In this document: in pieces, positions 8,115 to 16,912 of the stretch
Layout: the number at the start of each line of letters is the position of its first letter
Position numbering within the stretch: the stretch's first letter is position 1
Assembly: GCF_002777745.1 (NCBI RefSeq)
Contig: NZ_MEIO01000059.1
Coordinates: 1-40,539, forward strand
DNA: 40,539 bases
Origin: Snodgrassella alvi
GTDB lineage: Bacteria; Pseudomonadota; Gammaproteobacteria; Burkholderiales; Neisseriaceae
Direction: 5' to 3'
Notes under the pieces: generated by a model
What the model was told of the DNA's origin: nothing
Databases searched by the model: none
What the model saw: only the letters and a program-made list of their open reading frames with translations
Translations under genes and position numbers: made by a program

Positions 8115-8336
8115 TTAATCAAGCTCTTTAGGTTTAAGACTTGGATGTTTAATGTATATATATTTTAAAGCATCCCAATATATTATACTCATTATTTGTG
8201 CAATAACTTTTCGATAAGCAATAAATTCGTTTTCAGAACATTTCTCTTGTACTTGCAATAATGATTCATCTAACTCACGCGTTATTTTTAAAAGCAAATC
8301 ACTAATATTTTGAGCAATTGTTTGGTTTTCTATCAT
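8115..8336 (-). CDS. Small helical protein, putative immunity protein
   Basis: Protein of 73 residues, almost entirely helical: IAQNISDLLLKITRELDES, then QVQEKCSENEFIAYRKVI, IAQIMSIIYWDALKYIYI and the end HPSLKPKELD. This pattern recurs in small genes next to Rhs and other polymorphic toxins, from memory. The start overlaps the 3' end of the Rhs tip (8302) by 35 nt, so translation is probably coupled. It is the likeliest direct immunity gene for that tip. Confidence 0.65.
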   Translation of the reverse strand: MIENQTIAQNISDLLLKITRELDESLLQVQEKCSENEFIAYRKVIAQIMSIIYWDALKYIYIKHPSLKPKELD

Positions 8337-9309
8337 TTAAATACTCCTTAACAATCATTGTCTTCTTGGATTTTCTTTCACAAATCCAGAATTTAAACCC
8401 ATTATCTCCACTTGGTAAAGCTTCTTCTGAACACTCTTTTCGACACATCTCTCTTACTTTACGGCATCGTTGTTCTTCAGACTCTTCACAAGGCTTATCC
8501 TCCTTGTCATCTAAACTATAACATGAAACAAGTCCCCCTAATCCACTGGCAATATCAGTCATCCCTCCAACTACTGCCAGTCCTACAGCGCCGCCTACAA
8601 TAGCTACACCTGTTGCACCTGCTACACCACCAGCCGCTGCACCTATTACTGGTCCAACTTTAGTACCTAATTCAACTCCCTGTGTATAGCCTTGTTTAGT
8701 TTTTTTTAGTACACAATCCCAATACGATAAACCATATATATCCAGATACAATAGTGGATTCCCTCCTACATAACCATAGGTATTTATTCCTCCCTCCAAC
8801 CCTATCGGATCACTCTGGATATACCGCCCTGTCTTCGCATCGTAATCACGGAAGCAGTTATATGACAGGCCGGTCTCTGCATCGTAGTACTGTCCCGGAA
8901 ACCGCAGGTTCATGGTGATCTGGTTGTTTGCGTCCAGTTCACTGTTGCCAAACGCATCGCTATTGATTTTCCAGCTCTGTTCTCCAGTGCTGTTTATCGC
9001 CAGTTGCGGGGTGCCCAGATGGTCGCTTATCAGGTAGTGATAACTGGCATTTTTCAGGGTCTGACCTTCGCTCAGGTTGGCCTGCCATAAGGGGTTGGTA
9101 CCCCAGTCGCTGTCTGGCTTCCAACCGTACGCTACGCGCATTCTGCCATTCTGATCCAGTTCGGCCAGCAGGCCTTCGCTGCTGTAGATGTAGTAGGTGG
9201 TCTCGCCGTTTACGGTTTTGCTGATACGCCGGCCAAACGGGTCGTATTGGTAGCTGGCTATTTCTCTTGTGTCGTTGCTGACTTTGCTCAGGCGTTCGAC
9301 TGCATTTTA
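8302..9309 (-). pseudogene. Orphan Rhs core end with Cys-rich toxin tip (no N-terminal part)
   Basis: Open from about 9309 to 8302. It begins inside the RHS core (AVERLSKVSNDTREIA) and continues through LLAELDQNG, YHYLISDHLGTPQLA, FPGQYYDAETGLSY and SDPIGLEGGINTYGY. The tip starts after DIYGLSYWD. It has a Gly/Ala/Val-rich stretch (VGPVIGAAAGGVAGATGV) that resembles a membrane-passing or pretoxin segment. A Cys-rich end follows (CEESEEQRC, CRKVREMCRKECSEEALPS, FKFWIC). It has no signal peptide or start region, so it is silent unless recombined onto an intact rhs gene through the shared core. Confidence 0.8.
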
Positions 9310-9420
9310 GTTTTTATTTAAAATAAATTAATCTTTGAAATTATCAATTATTTCCAAAGAATAATTAATTTAATAAAATATAAATATAATATATATTAAT
9401 TTTAATATAATTTTTAACAA

Positions 9421-9446
9421 AAATCCCAACTTAAAAGCTGGGATTT
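9421..9446 (-). terminator. Factor-independent terminator
   Basis: Hairpin AAATCCCAAC / GCTGGGATTT with one mismatch; on the minus strand a short T run follows. It ends the transcription unit of the DUF4279 gene at 9510-9929. Confidence 0.7.
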
Positions 9447-9509
9447 CGTATTGACTAAAATTTTTTAATATCTATAGCATTTTTTAAATAACAATAAGAT
9501 TATATTTAA

Positions 9510-9929
9510 TTAATATATATCTGTATCTGTATCTGTATCTATTTCTATAGTTAATTTAGCATCTAAAAGAGATATAAAATCTAAAGTATTTCTTTTTAGG
9601 TAAATATCTGATTCAATATCATTATAGATATAAGCAACTATAATAAACATATAATATAAATTATATTCTTTCTTTAATTTGAGTAATATTTCAGTTTTAT
9701 CTTTAAGTCCATTAATTATTTGACATAATTGCTGATCTAAATCATTTATTGAATTTTCATAATTACGCAGACTCCAAGTTGTTTCTATAGCTGGATGGTA
9801 TTGTGCGTCTGTCATACTTCCTTTAATTCTAGTTTTTGTGGGCAAAATTCCTAGCAATTTTGTTACCTCATCAGGATTAAATTCTTCTCCGCACATAGCG
9901 AATTCTACCATTACTGTCGTTTGTTCCAT
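9510..9929 (-). CDS. DUF4279 protein, putative immunity protein (copy A)
   Basis: Protein of 139 residues of the DUF4279 type: start VMVEFAMCGEEFNPDEVTK, then LLGILPTKTRIKG, W near residue 52, a helical middle INDLDQQLCQIINGLKDK, and an end with DFISLLDAKLTIEIDTDTD. The C-terminal TDTDTDI is a short repeat. It is the most divergent of three tandem copies. The family often sits next to polymorphic toxins. The gene starts 10 nt after the stop of its toxin tip (9939-9941). Confidence 0.8.
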   Translation of the reverse strand: MEQTTVMVEFAMCGEEFNPDEVTKLLGILPTKTRIKGSMTDAQYHPAIETTWSLRNYENSINDLDQQLCQIINGLKDKTEILLKLKKEYNLYYMFIIVAYIYNDIESDIYLKRNTLDFISLLDAKLTIEIDTDTDTDIY

Positions 9930-9938
9930 TTCAAACTC

Positions 9939-10262
9939 CTATAAATAATAACCAGTTGGAATACCTTTTCCAGTTCCACCCTTCCTAAATATCCATAACT
10001 CTTTAGTATCTTTATTAATATAAAGATCCCACTTAGACAGACCTTTTTTACCTACATAGTCTGCCTTAAGTTTACGTGCATCATACCCGTTTTTCTTTAA
10101 ATAGCTATCCTTTAATTTTTGTAAATTTCTAGGTTTATCTTTCCCATTATCTTTCCCATTATCTTGATCATTTGGATCATTTGGATTAGGTGGATCAGGC
10201 AGATTTAATGCTCCTCCTATATTTACATTATTTATTTCAACATAGCAACAATCAATTAACCC
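9939..10262 (-). pseudogene. Orphan toxin tip without core (copy A)
   Basis: Open frame with no start codon, closed upstream by a stop inside the hairpin at 10251-10290. It has a linker rich in Pro, Asn and Asp (LPDPPNPNDPNDQDNG), then LQKLKDSYLKKNGYDARKLK, GKKGLSKWDLYINKD, ELWIFRKGG and TGKGIPTGYYL. The pattern K..G.DA..LK...G.....YD.Y...(E)LWI.RKGG...I.TGY is shared with tips B and C, so this is one toxin family in three copies. This copy has an uninterrupted tip frame. Confidence 0.65.
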
Positions 10263-10290
10263 ACCTTTTTAAAAAAGTGGGTTAATTGAT
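10251..10290. repeat. Perfect 14-bp inverted repeat at cassette boundary (hairpin B)
   Basis: ATCAATTAACCCAC pairs with GTGGGTTAATTGAT across a 12-nt T/A-rich loop. It lies between the end of DUF4279 copy B and the first bases of tip A. The equivalent hairpin at 11023-11061 differs at two positions in each arm, with both pairings kept. It may be a terminator or a recombination landmark. Confidence 0.8.
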
Positions 10291-10318
10291 TTACTAAATT
10301 GTGAGATATATATTTTTA

Positions 10319-10714
10319 TCAGTAAACATTAAAATCTATATCAGCACTGATACTTGCTATGAATTTCAATACATCGGGTTTTAACCGCATTACAGGATAT
10401 TCATCATTTTCCAAACGAATAACTACATCAAAAAGCATATCTATATTTAGCTCAGACCTTATTCGATTTAGAATATCTTCTTTACCTTGTATTAAACCAA
10501 TTATTTTTTTTAATTGAATATTAATATCATCTGATTTTTCATAGCCAGTGTCTATACGCCATTTTGTCTCTACTGCCGGCCAATTTTTTCCTTCAGGAAC
10601 AATCCCCTTTATTATTGTACTATTGGGAAGAACATTTAAAAGATCAGTTATAGCACTCGGTTGAAAATGTTCACCATAAATGTCAAAAGCAACTTTCACG
10701 GATGTCGTTTCCAT
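10319..10714 (-). CDS. DUF4279 protein, putative immunity protein (copy B)
   Basis: Protein of 131 residues: VKVAFDIYGEHFQPSAITD, LLNVLPNSTIIKG, WPAVETKWRIDTGYEK, helical DDINIQLKKIIGLIQGKED, and the end FIASISADIDFNVY. It is the intact version of the frameshifted copy at 11090-11487. The start is 12 nt after the toxin tip stop, typical of toxin-immunity pairs. An 8-T tract near 10504-10511 is the site of slippage in the other copy. Confidence 0.82.
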   Translation of the reverse strand: METTSVKVAFDIYGEHFQPSAITDLLNVLPNSTIIKGIVPEGKNWPAVETKWRIDTGYEKSDDINIQLKKIIGLIQGKEDILNRIRSELNIDMLFDVVIRLENDEYPVMRLKPDVLKFIASISADIDFNVY

Positions 10715-10726
10715 ATTTAAATACCT

Positions 10727-11014
10727 TTATAAAATATAACCTGTAAGAATGCCTCTTTCTTTACTTTCTTTATTTCCTTTTTTTCTCACAATCCACATCT
10801 TCCCAGATTTTTTATCGATATATTTATCATAGCGTTTAATCTCTGCTCTGTCTCCTAAAAATTCCTGTTTTATTTCATGAGTATTATGACCTCTTTGTTT
10901 CAAGTAATTGTCATTAACTTTTTTAAGTCTTTAGGTTTATCCTCTCCATTATCTTAATTATCCGGGTTCGGCGGATTTGGTATTTCTCCTATATTTGCAT
11001 TATCTATTTTAACA
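10727..11014 (-). pseudogene. Orphan toxin tip without core (copy B), frame interrupted
   Basis: Same toxin family as tip A: NYLKQRGHNTHEIKQEFLG, RAEIKRYDKYIDKK and SGKMWIVRKKG, ending TGYIL at 10727-10729. A TAA replaces a CAG-type codon in the linker (around 10958). Near 10918-10924 the frame changes by -1 at the sequence A-AAA-AAG. No start codon or core is present. It is silent as it stands. Confidence 0.65.
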
Positions 11015-11022
11015 TAGTAGCA

Positions 11023-11061
11023 ATCAATTGCCCCACTTTTTAAAACAGTGGGGCAATTGAT
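11023..11061. repeat. Inverted repeat at cassette boundary (hairpin C)
   Basis: ATCAATTGCCCCAC pairs with GTGGGGCAATTGAT across an 11-nt loop. It occupies the same place after DUF4279 copy C as hairpin B does after copy B. Two A-T pairs of B are G-C and C-G pairs here. Confidence 0.8.
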
Positions 11062-11089
11062 TTACTAATTTGTGAGATATATATTTTTA

Positions 11090-11487
11090 TCAGTATACAT
11101 TAAAATCTATATCAGCACTGATACTTGCTATGAATTTCAATACATCGGGTTTTAACCGCATTACAGGATATTCATCATTTTCCAAATGGATAACCACATC
11201 AAAAAGCATATCAATATTTAACTCAGACCTTATTCGATTTAGAATATCTTCTTTACCTTGTATTAAACCAATTATTTTTTTAATTGAATATTAATATCGT
11301 CTGATTTTTCATAGCCAGTATCTATACACCACATTGTTTCTACTGCTGGCCGAGTTCTTCCTATTGGAATAATCCCCTTGATGCTTGTACTATTTGGAAG
11401 AATATTTAAAAGATCAGTTATAGCACTCGGTTGAAAATGTTCACCATAAATGAAAAATGCAACTTTTAAGGATGATGTCGTTTCCAT
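11090..11487 (-). pseudogene. DUF4279 gene with a one-base deletion (copy C)
   Basis: Begins METTSSLKVAFFIYGEHFQ and is very close to copy B. A tract of 8 T in copy B is 7 T here (around 11274-11281), which shifts the frame and stops the protein at 71 residues. After the shift the homology continues in another frame to the equivalent stop at 11090. Length arithmetic (398 nt versus 396 plus one codon minus one base) confirms a single deletion. A homopolymer sequencing error or phase variation is possible. Confidence 0.8.
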
Positions 11488-11499
11488 ATTAAAATACCT

Positions 11500-12511
11500 T
11501 TATAAAATATAACCTGTAGGTATGCCACTTTCTTTACTTCCTTTATTTCCTTTTTTTCTTAAAATCCACAACTTTCCAGATTTTTTATCAACATATATAT
11601 CATAGCGTTTAATCTCAGCGTTGCGTCCTAAAAATTCCTGTTTTATTTCATAAACATTATGACCTCTTTGTTTCAAATAATTGTCATCAACTTTTTTAAG
11701 TCTTTAGGTTTATCCTCTCCATTATCCTGATCATCAGGATCAGGCGGATTTGGTGCCCCTCCTATTATATTATGGCTGCTTGCGTCATTTATTTCTACGT
11801 TTTCATCTCTACAGTCATCATCTGATCTATCATTAAATATTGGAGGTGTAATTAAACTTTTAGCACCCCATCTAATGCCCCATCTGATTGCTTCTTTTGC
11901 CAGATATCTGCAAGCTGGATTGGCCACACATAGTCGTATCCCTGCTGTTGCAACTCCTGCTCCTGCAACCACCGCCGGAGCAATCTCCCCAGTCGGATCA
12001 CTGTATATACCAGTGGATTCCCACCTACATAACTATAGGTATTTATTCCTCCCTCCAACCCTATCGGATCACTCTGGATATATCGCCCAGTCTTCGCGTC
12101 GTAATCACGGAAGTAGTTATAGGACAGGCCGGTCTCTGCATCATAGTACTGTCCCGGAAACCGCAGGTTCATGGTGATCTGGTTGTTTGCGTCCAGTTCG
12201 CTGTTGCCAAATGCATCGCTATTGATTTTCCAGCTCTGTTCTCCATGGCTGTTTATGGCCAGTTGCGGGGTGCCCAGATGGTCACTTATCAGGTAGTGAT
12301 AGCTGGCATTTTTCAGACTCTGGCCTTCGCTCAGATTGACCTGCTATAAGGGGCTGGTACCCCAGTCGCTGTCCGGCTTCCAGCCATACGCTACGCGTAT
12401 TCTGCCATTCTGATCCAGTTCGGCCAGCAGGCCTTCGCTGCTGTAGATATAGTAGGTGATCTTGCCGTTTACGATTTTGCTGATACGCCGGCCAAACGGG
12501 TCGTATTGGTA
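11500..12511 (-). pseudogene. Rhs core end with toxin tip C, several frameshifts
   Basis: Starts in the core at about 12511 and runs through SAEGLLAELDQNG-like and NLRFPGQYYDAETGLSY segments to SDPIGLEGGINTYSYVGG. Defects are a TAG for Trp in TSPLWQ, a TA insertion after NPLVY (TATATA for TATA near 12003-12008), and a frame change at A-AAA-AAG (11691-11697). The tip begins IAPAVVAGAGVATAGIRL, then a Pro/Asp-rich linker, then DNYLKQRGHNVYEIKQ and the end ESGIPTGYIL at 11500. It is the only one of the three homologous tips still joined to an RHS core. Confidence 0.8.
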
Positions 12512-12697
12512 TCAGTTAGAAGAATATATCTTCCTATATGTTTTTTGTATTATATTGTAGTGGTTAAATTTATTATGCTCTATGATTTTAAAAAAATAAA
12601 TCTCTAGCAAAAGTAAATTATATATATTAATTTACCCTGCTAAAGTTTTATAAAAATTTATAGTTATAGATAAATGTACTTTAGGCATTGATATTTA

Positions 12698-12832
12698 TTA
12701 ATAACAAATACTGATACTCGGAATCCTATGTGGTAGTTTTTGAGGCTTAGAATGTCCTCCAGTTTCATTTTTTCTTAATTGCCTTTTCCAAACATGAATT
12801 AAAAATACATCTTCTATTTTATTCAAAATTCT
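12698..12832 (-). pseudogene. Possible tip remnant
   Basis: About 44 open codons without a start: NKIEDVFLIHVWKRQLRKN, then ETGGHSKPQKLPHRIPSIS, stop at 12698-12700. It follows the family X gene at 12852. The composition is protein-like but I cannot link it to a family, so it may be chance. The rest of 12512-12851 is AT-rich with nothing recognisable. Confidence 0.25.
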
Positions 12833-12851
12833 TTAAATCTAAATAAATTAA

Positions 12852-13481
12852 TTAATTTTTGAACTCTTTTTTAGATTTAAAATGCTCTAGCTCTGTATTG
12901 TATTTTTCATAATAATCTTTAAATCTTTCTCTATCATAGAGTCGTTTATAAAGATATTCTCGTCCATATATGGCATTATTTATATCTTTATGAGCAAATC
13001 CCTCTTTTTCCCAGTCACGAAGTATAAATAACTGTTTCTTTTCTTCATCTGATAGCATATTGAGCTTTTTGATCAATATATTCTCTTGAGCACGAGTATC
13101 CATATTATAATGCCATATATATATACTTTTTATTTCATTATCAATTTCCTTACTATGAGTTAAATTTTCATGGAAATTATTGTCAGCCAAAACCTGTCTG
13201 GCATAGCGTGCCAGACAAAAGCGATAGGGTCTTTTCCAGTCTTCTGGTTTCTCTAACTGAGTAATAAATTTCTCGGCCTGCTCAAACCATTGCTTACGCT
13301 CTATATCGGCGTCTAAAATTTGGAAACTGAAAGATTTATAAGACTCCCATGTATCTTTCCTTTTCACGATTACATGTAGATAAAGATTGTCTCCGGCTTT
13401 ATTAATATAACAAACAATGGCTGCGAAATAATTATTTTGCGCCAGACACAGTCCTGTAAACTTATTTTGCTTATTGTTCAT
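12852..13481 (-). CDS. Putative immunity protein, family X member 2
   Basis: Protein of 209 residues. It shows the family blocks KRKDTWESYKSF, QLEKPEDWKRPYRFCLARYA (~75-94), ENILIKKLNMLSDEEKKQL and FILRDWEKEG, and ends with the block YLYKRLYDRERFKDYY. It starts 31 nt after member 3 (13513-14121) and is closest to it in sequence, so the pair looks like a tandem duplication. No toxin tip lies directly before the pair, so these are orphan immunity genes. Confidence 0.65.
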   Translation of the reverse strand: MNNKQNKFTGLCLAQNNYFAAIVCYINKAGDNLYLHVIVKRKDTWESYKSFSFQILDADIERKQWFEQAEKFITQLEKPEDWKRPYRFCLARYARQVLADNNFHENLTHSKEIDNEIKSIYIWHYNMDTRAQENILIKKLNMLSDEEKKQLFILRDWEKEGFAHKDINNAIYGREYLYKRLYDRERFKDYYEKYNTELEHFKSKKEFKN

Positions 13482-13512
13482 GATATACCAACCAATCCTA
13501 AATAATATTTAA

Positions 13513-14121
13513 TTAAAATAATTTATCATTTCTTTCAAAATTTTCCAGTTCTTTCATATATTTCTCATAATCTTTTTTTACTATTTCTTTGTCATATAAA
13601 AAATTATAAAAAATTTCACGACAATTAACAGAATAAAATACATCCTCGCAGGCGTATGCTTTTCTTTCCCAATCACGAAGTATGAATAACTGCTTTTTTT
13701 CTTCATCTGGTAACAAATTTAGTTTTTTGATTAATGCGGTTTCTTTTAACCGCGAAATGATGGTATAGCGATAGATATATTCATCACCTATACCCTTATT
13801 ATAAACTAAATTTTCCCAAAAATTGTCATCTTCCAAAATCTGTCTGGCATAACGCGCCAGACAAAAACGATGCGGTCTTTGCCAATCTTCCGGTTTATCT
13901 AACTGGTTAATAAAGTTCTCGGCTTGTTCAGACCATTGTGCGCAATCCACATCCGAGATAATATCCCGCCATCTGATAAAATCCGCCCGTCTAACTAAAT
14001 TTTCACAAAATCCATAAGATTCCCATGTATCTCTTCTATACACTTTTCCAGAGGTAGAAACAGCAAAATAATTATTTTTCGCCAGATACCTTGTTTGCAA
14101 CTCATTTACCTTATCATTCAT
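13513..14121 (-). CDS. Putative immunity protein, family X member 3
   Basis: Protein of 202 residues with YRRDTWESYGF, QLDKPEDWQRPHRFCLARYA, SRLKETALIKKLNLLPDEEKK, FILRDWERKA and a somewhat diverged end (FYNFLYDKEIVKKDY). No secretion signal. Probably cotranscribed with member 2. It may guard against a tip carried by sister cells rather than one in this genome; this is inference. Confidence 0.65.
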   Translation of the reverse strand: MNDKVNELQTRYLAKNNYFAVSTSGKVYRRDTWESYGFCENLVRRADFIRWRDIISDVDCAQWSEQAENFINQLDKPEDWQRPHRFCLARYARQILEDDNFWENLVYNKGIGDEYIYRYTIISRLKETALIKKLNLLPDEEKKQLFILRDWERKAYACEDVFYSVNCREIFYNFLYDKEIVKKDYEKYMKELENFERNDKLF

Positions 14122-14705
14122 GGTACGTCAACCAATTTTAAATATTGTTTATTTCTACCATTTTTTTTTGAAGTCTTCAACTTTTGGTGTTTATTGTGTA
14201 TGTTTCTTCATTCATTATATGCGAATTATTCCTATATTGGATTATTTATATCTTTATAGTTTATTCTTTAACCATAACTATGAGTACATTCGCTTTGCTG
14301 TATATTTATTCGTTGGTTAGTGTCATTATTATTAATATATAATGATCTATTCACATTCATCACCTATAGAAATACAATTTACTGTTTATGAACTTATTTC
14401 TTATATATTACCTATAATTTGAATTAATTTAAAATAAAAATTAATATAATAGACAATAAGAATAGCGTATAAAATATGCTATTCTTGCAAAAGAAGCGGT
14501 AAGTTCTTTTTTAGCTTTCAGACTTGTCTAGCCGCATTATATATTCGTTAGTGCTCTGATAATATTGCTTCGCTCTGTACCTGAAACCAAATCGAAGAAG
14601 CTTAAAGATTATACAATAAACATTTTTAGTCTTTCATACTCTAAACTCCATTAATATAATTCTAATTTTTAATTAATTCAATTTAAAATATTTACTAGAT
14701 TAAAA
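14122..14705. other. Intergenic stretch without a supported gene
   Basis: AT-rich spacer between family X genes. On the minus strand near 14520-14600 a short open piece (FRYRAKQYYQSTNEYIMRL followed by DKSES and a stop) looks like the tail of a decayed protein. A faint echo of the same words (RFDTEQY, STDSF) occurs on the plus strand near 5595-5635 behind the insertion sequence. I cannot name it. One strong hairpin lies at 14458-14486. Confidence 0.4.
14458..14486 (-). terminator. Strong hairpin, probable terminator
   Basis: AAGAATAGCGTAT and ATATGCTATTCTT form a 13-bp stem (one G-U pair) with a 3-nt loop. It lies 220 nt after the end of the family X gene at 14706-15299. The T run after it on the minus strand is weak, so the terminator role is tentative. 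Confidence 0.5.
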
Positions 14706-15299
14706 TTATTCATCTTCATCAAGTTTTCCAAAGACACTTTCTACTTTTTCCCAATATTTCTTATAATAAGTCTCATATTTTTCTTTATCATATAATCTTT
14801 CATATATATGTTTACGTCCATAAATAGCATAAGTAACACCTTCTCCTATACTACCTTCGATTTCCCAATCCTTTAGGATAAATAATTGAATCTTCTCATC
14901 TATAGATAGTTGATTTAATTTCTTAATTAATACAGTTTCTTTTAATCTGGAGATAAGCATATAACGGTTTATATCCTCATTGCTTAACATATTACAAGAT
15001 AACTTCCAAGATAACTCCCCAAAAAAAGAATCATCATTTAAAACCTGACGAGCATAACGAGCTAGGCAATAACGATGTGGTCTTTTCCAATCAATTGGTA
15101 CTTTTAATTTACTAATACACTCATGTGCTTTAGATATCCAAAATTTTTCATCTGTATTAAAAATATTAAAAGAAGTATAAAATTCAAATGTATCCAATCT
15201 ATAAATAATAACAAATACACGATAATCATCTATATATGCAACATTAGCTGCAAAGTGATCATTTTTAGCCAAACATTCTGGTATTAGAATATCATTCAT
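14706..15299 (-). CDS. Putative immunity protein, family X member 4
   Basis: Protein of 197 residues with VIIYRLDTFEFYTSF, LKVPIDWKRPHRYCLARYA, SRLKETVLIKKLNQLSIDE, FILKDWEIEG and YERLYDKEKYETYYKKYW. It starts 47 nt after the end of an Rhs toxin tip (15347-16878). It is the only family X member directly behind a tip, so it is the best candidate for a cognate pair and shows which toxin the family answers. Confidence 0.68.
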   Translation of the reverse strand: MNDILIPECLAKNDHFAANVAYIDDYRVFVIIYRLDTFEFYTSFNIFNTDEKFWISKAHECISKLKVPIDWKRPHRYCLARYARQVLNDDSFFGELSWKLSCNMLSNEDINRYMLISRLKETVLIKKLNQLSIDEKIQLFILKDWEIEGSIGEGVTYAIYGRKHIYERLYDKEKYETYYKKYWEKVESVFGKLDEDE

Positions 15300-15346
15300 A
15301 TTTACACCATTAATTTAATTATAAAAATATATGTAAAAATATGAAA

Positions 15347-16878
15347 TTAATTATACTTCCTTTTTAAATGATTTGGGACCGGTTTCTCACCCCCTATATC
15401 CCTCCATGACATTTCCAATATTTCATCGGCCTCTGAATCATAATCACATTTATTATCTTGAGCTGCTTTCACTAAAGTTTTCAAAGCATTCAAAGTCGCA
15501 TTATATCTTTTCTGATGCCCCCAGTCTCCTCCGTTATATTGAAGCCTCTCTCCAGCTCTTATTCTTATGCGCATTACTAAGTAATGAATATCATGTTCTA
15601 GTTGTTTACAACGTGTTTCTCTACCGTTTGGATCATGCCAATACCCTTTTTTTCCAGAACATTGCTTAATCAAGCCTGCTTCTTTTGGATGTTTTTCTGA
15701 GCTAATATATGGTAATTCATCAACAGCTCCATTACTTCCTATATCTTGTAAATTTTTTCTACACTCAGGAACTAAAAAACATAATCCTAATCCTGCTCCT
15801 ACTAATCCAACATTTCCAGCTTCTTTTCTAGTTTCCCCAATTGCACCTACCACTCCTATAGGAAATACATCAGCCTCCCCAGTCGGATCACTGTATACCA
15901 TCGGATTCCCACCTACATAACCATAGGTATTTATTCCTCCCTCCAACCCTATCGGATCACTCTGGATATACCGCCCTGTCTTCGCATCGTAATCACGGAA
16001 GTAGTTATAGGACAGGCCGGTCTCTGCATCGTAGTACTGTCCCGGAAACCGCAGGTTCATGGTGATCTGGTTGTTTGCGTCCAGTTCACTGTTGCCAAAC
16101 GCATCGCTATTGATTTTCCAGCTCTGTTCTCCAGTGCTGTTTATCGCCAGTTGCGGGGTGCCCAGATGGTCGCTTATCAGGTAGTGATAGCTGGCATTTT
16201 TCAGGTTCTGCCCTTCGCTCAGGTTGGCCTGCCATAAGGGGTTGGTACCCCAGTCGCTGTCTGGCTTCCAGCCATACGCTATGCGCATTCTCCCATTCTG
16301 ATCCAGTTCGGCCAGCAGGCCTTCGCTGCTGTAGATATAGTAGGTGATCTTGCCGTTTACGATTTTGCTGATACGCCGGCCAAACGGGTCATATTGGTAG
16401 CTAGCCAGTTCGCTGGTGTCGTTGCTGACTTTGCTCAGGCGTTCGGCTGCGTTGTAGCTGTAGCTGAGTTTTTTATTGGCACTTTCTTCTGTGGACAGTT
16501 GACCATTGGCGGTATAGGTTAAGCTGGTCTGCTGTTTACCTTCTCCCCATTTGATTAGCTGGTTAAGGTCGTTGTACTGCCACTCGCCTGCCTGCTGGGC
16601 GCTGCCTATGCGGTTGCCGATGGCATCGTAGCTGTAGGATTCGGCGCGCTGCTCTGTGGTTTCACTATCCGGTTTGACTTGGGTTAGTCTGTCCAGTGGA
16701 TCATACTGGTAGTGGCTGCTGCCTTTTTCGGTCTGGATATGGCTGATGTTGCCGGCGGCATCGTATTAATACTGTATGCGATTGCCATTGGTCTGTTTCT
16801 GTTCTATCAGCTGGTTAGCCCGGTTGTAGCTGTATTCAACATTATTGCCCAATGTTTTGGTTTCTTTGATCAGGTTGC
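15347..16878 (-). pseudogene. Orphan Rhs core end with toxin tip (no N-terminal part)
   Basis: Core homology starts at about 16878 (NLIKETKTLGNNVEYSYN). An in-frame TAA (16766-16768) occurs in the QYQYDAAG block. An internal deletion joins DAAGNIS to HIQTEKGSS. From 16765 the frame is open to 15347. The tip follows the core signature SDPIGLEGGINTYGY and VYSDPTGEADVF: a short hydrophobic part (GNVGLVGAGLGLCFLVPEC), then YWHDPNGRETRCKQLEHDI, HYLVMRIRIRAGERLQYNG and NATLNALKTLVKAAQ. The conserved His, Arg and Cys in the last part suggest an enzyme, but I do not assign a family. Confidence 0.82.
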
Positions 16879-16912
16879 TTCCTTAGTTGTAAATAAAAAG
16901 AATTTAACAAAA

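Noticed and set aside
9519-9545. Short tandem repeat (ATCTGT) as a CRISPR or regulatory array
   Set aside because: Only a few units, inside the 3' end of the DUF4279 copy A gene, encoding TDTDTD. No CRISPR repeat-spacer pattern exists anywhere in the window.
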